Assembly (NCBI GenBank): GCA_028583605.1
Contig: CM053330.1
Span: 17,261,539 to 17,325,538 of the forward strand
Length of the DNA: 64,000 bases
Source: Dastarcus helophoroides
Lineage: Eukaryota; Arthropoda; Insecta; Coleoptera; Bothrideridae
Direction of reading: 5' to 3'
The notes beneath the pieces were generated by a model. The model did no database searches. It was not told the origin of the DNA and was given only the letters and a program-made list of their open reading frames with translations. Positions 53,701 through 61,544 of this stretch are shown piece by piece. Each line of letters starts with the position of its first letter. Positions within the stretch are counted from its first letter, which is position 1. The position numbers and the translations under genes were made by a program.

Positions 53701-56507
53701 AAAAGCTGTGCGGGCCATCATACCGCAATTGAGAAGTCACAAATGATGATTAACCATTTTAATAATATAATAAATAATAATAAACTGTAGAAAATTGTTA
53801 AAATGGTTAAAAAGGTCATGGAACAGTTCAACATATTATAAAACATTATACTAAAATAAAATAGGGCCTTATATAAATTAACAAAAGCTTATAACAAAAT
53901 TTTGACTCAATATGACAAGGAGCGGATTTAAGAACAAACACTAAAAACTAAGTACTTCAAAGTTAACAGTAGAAGTTCATAAGACATCAAAAAAACCATG
54001 TTGCACAAAAAAATACGATCTGCTTTAAGGGGAGTTAATTTACACGGGAAAACAGCTCGGAATATACCCCTAAAAAGAAAGCTAAGAATGGAATGCTCTC
54101 AGAAGCATCTTAATAAATAAATGATCTGCGTGAAGTCAGCATTATTGGCTGATGAAACGAAATTTAACCTTTTTTTTTATCAGATGGGAAGATGACTTTA
54201 AGAGAAAACCTAAAGAAGGATTAAAATTTAAGAATTTGAAATTTACAGTTTAACAGGATGGACAACACGTGATGTTTTCGGGTTGTATGTCTTTTGTCAG
54301 GGTCGTCAAAATACACTTTAGTGATGGTACAATGGGTTAGTATTACTGTTTCAATGTTTTAAAACAGTTCCTACAATATAATGCTGAAAAATTAAACATT
54401 CAACAACATTTTTAATTTTTTTACGACAACAACCCAAAACTTTTAGAGTGTACTGTACGAGAATGGTTATTTCAAAATTGTCTGGCTTGTCTTAATACAC
54501 CACCACTATCATCTAACATTAATATATTAGAAAATTTACGGTCAATATAAAAGAAAAAAGTTAGCTAAACATAACGTGGACAATAAAAGTGAGTTGAAGA
54601 TGATCATTGAACAACGAAAGGCACTTTCTTCTCAATACACCCAAATATTAGTATGTCTAAAAGATTACAGGCAGTTACTGAAAACAAAGAGAGACCTTTA
54701 GATTTCTGATAAAGTATAAATTTATGGTATTTTATGGTTAGTATAATGACTGCATGATTTTAGCTGTGAGCTCTATTTTATAGATGCATCCTTTTGTTTG
54801 CATTTTTTTGTCAGGTACATTACTTTTAGAGTTTGACATACAATAAAGTTTGAACTATATTTGCAAAGGTTTATAACTATTAGTAAAACTTTCTGATTAG
54901 TTCTTTCTGTATGTTTGTGCCATTAGTTTTATCTATTGTATGCTCACTGCATCATTTAAGCTGTGAGTCACTGTAGTTACAAGAGGTCAGAGACGCTCTG
55001 GTTCATAGAGCCTACAGAATACTGATATTGTCAACTGCGGGAACCTTTTCCAAAAATTTCCATTTCCTCCTCAAAATTAGTTCTCCATTTGAAATTTCGA
55101 CATTTTCTCAAATTTTCGACATTTTATGGAGTTTTTCACTATTTTATTTTGAAATTTCGTGTTTATTCTAAAATTCGATCTCTTATAAAAATCCGACTTT
55201 CTCAAAATTTCGAATTGATATGTCAAAATTCGTCGTTTTTTTAATTTCGTCATTTTTTAAAATTTGGCTATTTTCTGAAAATGTCGACTTTTTATTAAAA
55301 TAGACTTTCCGCAAATTTCTGACATTACAGTGGGGCAGGGAGAAGGAGCTTGTCCTTCACTTAAGCTGCAGTTAAAAATTAAATATTTAATCGAGAAATT
55401 TCGACTGTTTTCTTGAAATTTCGATTTTTTTTCCTGAAACTTCCCTCAAAATTCGCCCTTTTTTCCAAATTTCGATAAAATTTGACTCTTTTTGGATAAT
55501 TTCGAATGTTTATCAAATTTCTCGAAATTTCGATCTTTTGCTCGAAATCTGGAAGTTTTTATTTTTTTTAAAACTTGTTTGGATTTTAGAATCTTTCAAT
55601 TTTTACCCCGAAAATCGTCTTTTTCTTGAAATTTCAATATTTTTCGAGTTTTTTTCGAAAGATCAGGTTTTTATTTTAAACTTAATTTTCCCAAATTTCG
55701 ACTATCCAAAAACCAGTTTTTTTATTAGAGTTCGTATTTGTATAAATTACGACTTTATACTAAAAATTCTACTTTCTCCTTTCAAAATTGGACTGTATTG
55801 GAAATTTTGAATATTTTAAAGAAATTACGGCCTTTTTTTCGAAATTCTAACTGTCCGGAAATTTCAACCTGTTTCTCAAAATTCGTCTGTAAGTTTCTGG
55901 AAATGTCTAATTAAAATTGAGCTTTTTATCCGAAATTCGTCTGTTTGTCAAAATTCGTTTATTTTTTTAAAATTAGATGGAATTTTAATAAAAATATAAA
56001 AATTTGGAGAACAATATTTTTACGAAATTTAGAGAAAAAGATTTCTTGTAAATTTCGAGATTGTCAAAATTTAAAGGAAAATAAAACTTGTGAGAATATT
56101 TTTAAAAACTGTTTTTTTTTCTCTAAATTTGGTTTTTCTGGAAATCACAACTTTCCTCACAAAATTCTTTGTGGTAGTGAAAAAACTAATATTGCATTCA
56201 AGAATGCTGGAAATGAATATTTGCATTCGCCTTCGCATTCGCGAATGTGGGAAAAGCAACATTCCTTACATTCCTAATATTAACATATTATACATAACTT
56301 ATTTTAAAACTTGCCTAATTTAGTAATTCGAAACAGAATACTTACATGCACTCATTAGGTGCCAGCAAAAAGATACAGCAGTGGCCCCAAGTTTCATTTT
56401 TTCCTTATCATCTCTAGCATACCTTATGGATCTGTGGTACGACGTCAATGACCAAGCTATCGAGAGCAGTGCCGCCAAAACACACCAAGACAATAAAATG
56501 GCCACAT
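47512..56507 (-). CDS. XK-related membrane protein, last three exons (5' part missing)
   Basis: Exons 56346-56507, 47790-48069 and 47512-47734 join in phase (T|TG and TG|G junctions) to about 221 codons plus stop. XK-family proteins are multi-span membrane proteins; XK partners with VPS13A and some relatives act as phospholipid scramblases. Family marks are SIAWSLTSYHRSIRYARDDK in the first of these exons, SRVLALSLLAA, GLHWGVMSVWL and CFMENTGALVVW in the second, and LGIIFLLIYYKYCHP in the third, with four or more hydrophobic segments. The reading enters the first exon mid-codon, so upstream exons exist beyond 56507; I found none up to 64000. Introns are 55 bases and 8276 bases. I cannot tell which vertebrate member is closest. 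Confidence 0.88.
47790..48069 (-). CDS. XK-related gene, penultimate exon
   Basis: Between acceptor CGTTACAG and donor GTAAGT. It encodes the conserved SRVLALSLL start, an aromatic HW motif, a GYVYL-like hydrophobic pair (AALGLAYVLAFISPREGPTR) and the CFMENTGAL helix that is well kept in XK proteins. Confidence 0.9.
48596..48690 (+). mobile_element. LINE reverse transcriptase fragment
   Basis: The translation INAGVPQGSGLSYLLLLHIN matches the conserved AGVPQGS block of non-LTR retrotransposon reverse transcriptases (jockey-like). Only this short piece is left, within the large XK-related intron. Confidence 0.7.
48765..49995. repeat. T-rich A/T-tract repeat block with GC-richer marker units
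   Basis: Units like AAATTTCGACTTTTTCTC dominate. Two GC-richer inserts, about 48770-48825 (GGGGGCTTGCATCCCC) and about 49305-49365 (GGGCGCTTGTATCCCTC), are related and about 535 bases apart, suggesting a longer repeat unit. It lies in the XK-related intron. Confidence 0.65.
49996..50749. other. Intronic stretch with an arthropod-wide repeat motif
   Basis: About 50412-50480 reads CTGACTAACAGACAAGG, then AAATCGATGGGTCTAGACGC, a pattern that recurs in diverged form at about 56908-56965 and that I know as a common short motif in arthropod repeats. Nothing else is recognised. Confidence 0.4.
50750..52505. repeat. A/T-tract repeat block, T-rich then A-rich
   Basis: T-rich on + to about 51060, then A-rich to the end, the longest clean A-rich run in the window before 61.5 kb. 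Short open frames within it (for example 51795-51989) are artefacts of the repeat. Confidence 0.7.
52892..53028. repeat. Penelope-like hairpin repeat copy
   Basis: The left arm (CTTGTCCCCTGAAACC) and, on the minus strand, CTGAAGATGATAGC, stem GATAGC/GCTATC and GAAACGCGTTAGAG match the 11.4-kb repeat. Both stem arms differ from that copy at the same paired position (GACAGC to GATAGC with GCTGTC to GCTATC), so base pairing is kept. The outer end GGACCAGTCCGTTCC is at about 53012. Confidence 0.65.
53176..53240. mobile_element. hAT-type terminus fragment
   Basis: GGTTTCTTAACCTGGGGTCC followed by GGACCCTTGAGG is the typical end of a hAT element. No partner end was found before the adjacent Tc1 insertion. 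Confidence 0.5.
53343..54973 (+). mobile_element. Full-length dead Tc1-like transposon, 1631 bp
   Basis: Terminal inverted repeats of about 26 bases (CAGTGACTCACAGCTTAAAT at 53343 and inverted at 54973) are flanked by TA on both sides, the Tc1 target site. The size is normal for the superfamily. It lies in the large intron of the XK-related gene, and its transposase is a pseudogene. Confidence 0.85.
53990..54710 (+). pseudogene. Tc1 transposase pseudogene
   Basis: RSALRGVNLHGKTARN (about 54020-54065) and KRKLRMECSQKHLNK lead to LADETKFNLF (about 54150-54180), the first catalytic D block. A decayed middle follows; the second block reads as PKTF-like remains near 54430, then EWLFQNCPACLNTPPLSSNI and NILENLR (about 54470-54545), with the E of the third position kept in frame. 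Numerous stops and frame changes make it non-functional. The N-terminal DNA-binding part is not readable. Confidence 0.8.
55030..56180. repeat. T-rich A/T-tract repeat block
   Basis: Same units as at 49 kb, including a GC-richer insert at about 55322-55385 (GGGGCAGGGAG, GAGCTTGTCC) related to the inserts at 48.77 and 49.3 kb. It ends about 170 bases before an XK-related exon. Confidence 0.65.
56346..56507 (-). CDS. XK-related gene, first exon in window
   Basis: 54-codon exon between acceptor TAATTTCAG and donor GTAAGT. It encodes a hydrophobic segment (VAILLSWCVLAALLSIAWSL) followed by TSYHRSIRYARDDKEKM, a strongly conserved XK-family loop, and the start of the next helix (SFCWHLMSA). Confidence 0.88.
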
Positions 56508-57160
56508 CTGAAATTACCCAAAATAATACAAAATTAGTGTCTAAAGATGTACAAATTATAAATTTAGAATTGTAATCAAGTTTTTAATATATAAAATAAA
56601 AAATAATTATGTATACACAATAATGAGGGTACTTCAACCAAAAGTAATGATAAATAATTACAACAGTGCATTTTTTTCAGGTTTTTATTAAATCGCTTTT
56701 CGGTGAGCTAGAGATTTGAAACTTTAAACATAGCTCAAGAACTAGAGGTCAAATTCAATTTGATTCTGTTAGGGATACGGATATGAAATTATTTCGGATA
56801 TCCGATAGTTTCGGATCTTATTTCGGTTACAAATATTTTTAAATTATTTTTGTCAATCCAGAAGAAAAGATCCTCAAGTTATATCTATTTAATAAAACTC
56901 TAAACACTGATCGACAGACAACCCAAAGCCTAAACCGATCGGTTTAGAAGCATGAAATTTCGTCCCGCAAGAGTGTTAAATAGATGAAAAAAATTTGTAC
57001 TATTGAATGAAAGTTCCTCACTTTTGAAGTTGGAAATATGAATATTGGTGTTTAAACTTCAGTTTATGAAAAACAGTTAGTTTATCAGCGTTTTTTGAAA
57101 AGTACCTACAAAATATAGGGTACTGATATCGATTTGCAAAAGAAAATTAATCTTAAATTG
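56508..57160. other. Intronic stretch with diverged repeats
   Basis: About 56770-56840 is rich in TTTCGGATATCCG-type motifs, probably a MITE piece; similar sequence recurs at 61317-61378. About 56908-56965 carries the arthropod repeat motif seen at 50.4 kb (GACAGACAACCC, CCTAAACCGATCGG). No exon was found. Confidence 0.4.
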
Positions 57161-57164
57161 CAAT

Positions 57165-57300
57165 ACAGTAAAATCTCCCTTAGCGGACACCTCTAATGAA
57201 CGGACACCTCTATTAAGCGGACAGTTTGTCATAGTCCGGAATTCTATCATAGAAAATTCCATACAAGAGCACCTCTATTAAGAGGACAACCTTATTAATG
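57165..57300. mobile_element. pogo-like terminus with GCGGACACCTC repeats
   Basis: CAGTAAAATCTCCCTTAGCGG after TA, followed by repeated GGACACCTCTAT motifs, is a Tigger/pogo-type terminal region. The other end is not visible nearby. Confidence 0.55.
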
Positions 57301-57483
57301 GTTGCGCTGGGCCTTTAGGCCACTCATCTTTGTTAAAAATAGTTAAGGTTGATAGATAAGATAGTAATTGTGACACTACAACCTGTATATTTAGATGCGC
57401 ATGCGCTTTCGGATGTGGACGATCATGCACGAAATGGATATTCTTAGTACCTATATAAGAGTTAATTTTAGGATTAGGTTTTA

Positions 57484-57590
57484 CTATCTCTCTGAAGATG
57501 ATAGCTTGGCTATCGAAAGGCGTTAGAGCAACCTCTGTGGTGTTTTTTAATCTTTCTTGGTTTCAGGGGACAAGATTTGTATTTCAACCC
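57484..57590 (+). repeat. Penelope-like hairpin repeat copy (single arm)
   Basis: CTGAAGATGATAGC, stem GATAGC/GCTATC, then GAAAGGCG (GAAACGCG in other copies), TTAGAGC, and the arm down to ACAAGATTTGTATTTCAA. This is one arm only, so it shows the basic unit of the inverted copies at 11.4 and 25.7 kb. Confidence 0.6.
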
Positions 57591-58804
57591 TGTCAATCGG
57601 AAACGAAGCGTTTTACGACATATGTTTATATAAACTTTTCGTCTTATTTTGGGCTCTAAAATACGAAACTGAATTTATGGTACTACTTTTAGAATCACCT
57701 TATATAAGGAAAGCAACTTTTTATTACGTCTTATGTAAAAAAAGTACCCATACCTCCCCTATTTCCTTACATCAAAAAACTGGAGACAGGGAGGGGCGAA
57801 TTAGGCTATCTCGGAGTCCAGTGCAGTTTACTGGAGGGTGCCTCTAAATAAATATTTTCAAGCACGAAAATGTGACAAAATCTTGTAGTGTTCAAAATAT
57901 TCTTGATGACAAAAATGCGGAAGTCACATTCGGTGGAGGCCTCTTTGCTATACCACATGTTTCACACCCTTAAATCCACCCCTAGGTGCATTTGAATTGA
58001 CGATATTTTAAAAAGCAATAAATATTTATAGAACTTGTTATTCGCTGTGGTTTTTAATATAATCTATTTTAGCAGTTGTCTGGCCTAAATTGAATCTCTG
58101 GCAGCAAAGGCGTGAACAAGACGTCGATTTTTTAAAGAAAAACGTCTTTAGAAGCGACCTATTTTTTCCAGCCCCCTTCGATTATCTCTCACAATAGTAG
58201 ACGGCATAAGTGGTATTGATTGTTTGCGCGAAGTCCCAATAGATTCGTTGTTAGCCTCGTGTTCAATTCTATTGGGAATAATCGTTTAATTAACCATAGC
58301 ATTAAGAACGGTTGTTAACACGTGAACTTGACAATCAAAATTCCCCACGGGATAAGTTGATCTACGTCAATTGTATTAGAAATTAGACAAATTGTTGACG
58401 TCTTCCTACACAATATTACATTGTTACACCAACATAAAATCATGTCTGGTAAAAATAGATTATAATAGCTTATAATTCGAATTTACTTATTCCAATGACC
58501 CTATCGTTTACACGAATGAATTACTTACAAACAAAAAAAGACACGTGTGCCAGATGCTATAGATAAGTGTCGATTACATTTCCTTTTTACTCCTAAAAGA
58601 CTAAAAAACTAATTATTACAACCAAAGAGTTCGCGTGACAGAATTCATTTGATCGGATAAATCGAAAAGCAATTTTTTTTGGAAATTTAATTTCTGACCG
58701 AACAACTAGGGTCAAACTGTAATCGAAATTGTGACACAAGAAACGAAGTTTCAATTATGGGTACAATGAAATGTTATTGACCTTTGAGTTAACAATCCAA
58801 ATTT
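57591..58804. other. Stretch without recognised gene
   Basis: Non-repetitive in appearance compared with its flanks, but no exon of the XK-related gene or any other family could be identified on either strand. Confidence 0.4.
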
Positions 58805-61210
58805 GTTACAAATGTGAAAATGGTAACTATAAAAAAAATTGAAAATTTGAAAAAAACATCTTTCATTATAAACAAGGATCTCGAGTTTAAAATTTCAGAA
58901 AAAAAAAATCAACATTTCAGGATTAGGATCGAAATTTCAAAATAAAATCAACTTCCAGGGTTCAAAGAAATAAATTTAATAAACAAACTCAAGGCAATGC
59001 ATTTTAAGAAATAAAAAAATAAAAATTGATGAAAAACAACAATAAAAACTTTCTCAAAATGTCGATAAAAAAGTCAACATTTCGGGTCAACGTTTCAAAA
59101 GAAATGATGTTTTCAATTTAATGTTTTCAGAAAAAAATTAAAATTAGCACGAATTTTGAGAAAAAGGGAAAGTTTCAAAAAATCTACAATTACCAAGTTA
59201 TTAGATTTTCCGGTTTTAAGAAAAAATTTAAAAAAAACTTCCGAATATAGAATAACGTATGTATGTATTTCAAATAAAAGTCGAAATTACAAGATTATAT
59301 ACTAAGACCCAATATTTTTGCATTAAGTCAAAATTTTAATTAAAAAACAAAATAAAGTAACAAAGAAACAGAAAACATAAAAGTAAGAGAAAGGATTCTT
59401 GAGTCGCCTATTTCGTCACTTATCCAAGTACCTATTCAGAAATAGATCACTGCAGGAACACGTGAAAAATTTTAATAATTCTAATTTTTTTAGTAAATTT
59501 CAATTTTTTCCAAAAATGAGTTTAATGTTTTATTTTTTTCTCAAAAGTTAACATCTCAGCTCGAAATTTCGTGGACAAGAGTCAAATATTTAAAATGAAA
59601 GTCAAGATGTGACTGAAATAAAAATTTGGAAAGTTTTTTACATAAATTCCAAATGACCATTCTCTGAAAATTCTGAATTTAAACTAAATTTATCAAAAAA
59701 TTCAAAATGTACACTTTAATCTAGAAATTTTAACTTTTTCCAGAAGTTTTAAATGTGTTCGAGACTATTAAAATTCCAAACCTAAACAAAATGATTTCAA
59801 TTAAAAATTTGACAACTCTTTTTTTTTAAATTCCAGTTTCTTGACATGTCGTGTTAAAACTCGACTTTGTTTTTTTATTATAAATTTTGAGTCCTTCTAG
59901 AAATTGGAATATTATTTTAAATTAAAAATCTAAACTTAATATTCTCTTAAACACAATAATTCGACAACATTTATTGTAAATTTTAAAATTTGAATCAAAA
60001 TTTTAGGTAAAAAAATTTTTCCATAAAAATTTATTTACTGAATAATAGCACAATTTCACGTTAAGCCCCGAATTTATAAAAAAATTTCGAAAACAGGTTT
60101 TTAAATTTACAATTTTTTTCATTTTAATTTACATATTTTTGGCTTTAATTTAGAAATTAAGAACTTCCAAGTCGAACCGAAAAGGAAGATTTTTCTTAAT
60201 ATTTCAAAATGTCGGCATAATTTCTAAATTAAAACTTTAAATTCAAAATTTCGAAAACATTTGCAGAAATTGCGAAGGTTTTTCAAATTTAAATCCTAAA
60301 TTTCAACGTTAATCTCGAAATTTATAATTTAGACTCCAAATTTAAAGATCAATTTTTTTCTTAAATTTCTATTTTTTCTTTGAGTTTGTTACTAAAATTT
60401 AGACATTTATTGCAAATTTTCGATTGTAAAATTGGAATTTTAAGAAAGTAATTAGAAAATCTAAATTTTCGCTTGAAATTTCGAGAAATAAAGATTTGTA
60501 AATAGTAGATTTTTAAAATCTTGCAATTTTAACATTTTTTGAAATTTGAGAGATATTGAATTGATATTCTTGAAAAAATCGAAAATTCTATTTTTCTTTC
60601 CAAAAGTTAAAAGAAAAATGAAAAGGTTTGAAACTTTTTTCTACCCTTTTTTTAAACCACTTAAAACAATTAAACAATTTAAAAAAACCTCAATTTTGAT
60701 TTCTTTACACAAATTTTAAATCGAACTGTTGTTAAAGGAAAAAAATTGATATTACTTCTTGGAATGTCTGCCTTTGTCTCAAAATTTTGACTTTCTTGCA
60801 TGTCATTTTTAAAGTCTAAATTAAAAAAAATGCTGCCTTTTCTTCTCGAATTTTCGACTTTAATTTTTACATTTTAAACTCCACATTTCGATCTTTTTCT
60901 CAAATTTGTAAATTTTACAGTTGTTTATTAAAAATTCAACTTTAATAAACGAAATTTGAGCTTTAATGGTAAAAAAAAGTAATTTCGAGTTTTTCCAAGT
61001 TCTAAGTAAGTGAAAATATTGAAAAAAATTCAATTTTCTCAAAAACGAAAGATCTTTTTTTTGGAAGTTTCGTCTTGAAACCCAAAAATTAGATCTCAAA
61101 CTGAAGATTTACTTCTTTCCTCAAAATGCTGACATTAATTTAAGAAAGTTGAAATTAAAACAAATAAGAATTCCAATTTTATTTTCGAAAGGAGACAAAA
61201 GATCAAGAAA
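58805..61210. repeat. A/T-tract repeat block, A-rich then T-rich
   Basis: A-rich on + at about 58805-59390, interrupted by about 80 bases of unrelated sequence, then mostly T-rich from 59465 to about 61100. It contains no supported exon. Confidence 0.7.
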
Positions 61211-61316
61211 AAATCAAGTTTGTAATAAGTTTTTTTGCCGTCAGCTACCCCATTTTTAAAAGGTACGACAACTCGTTTAAGATATCAACCTTGCTGCTCC
61301 TTCAGATTTCAGTATT

Positions 61317-61450
61317 CAGTATTTCGGATCTGGATACGAATATATTCCGAATATTATATTGGTTTCAGTTTCGGATAGATCAGGGCTCGGTAAACTGTTG
61401 CTCGCGAGCCGCATGCGGCTCTTTTAAAAGACAATTGCGGTTCTTTACAT
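61317..61450. mobile_element. hAT-type terminus next to a TTTCGGAT-rich piece
   Basis: CAGGGCTCGGTAAACTG followed by GCTCGCGAGCCGCATGCGGC is the end of a hAT element of a widespread type. It directly follows a TTTCGGAT-rich stretch (61317-61378) like that at 56.77 kb. Confidence 0.6.
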
Positions 61451-61544
61451 TCCCCTAAAAAAATAAATAAATAAAAGCTAGAGTGCACAGACACGTAGAA
61501 AATGAGTACTAATTAAAAAAGTGACCTACAAGTGACCAAAAATA

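Noticed and set aside
57557..57847. Plus-strand open frame of 96 codons
   Set aside because: It starts inside the Penelope-like repeat arm and has no domain or splice support.
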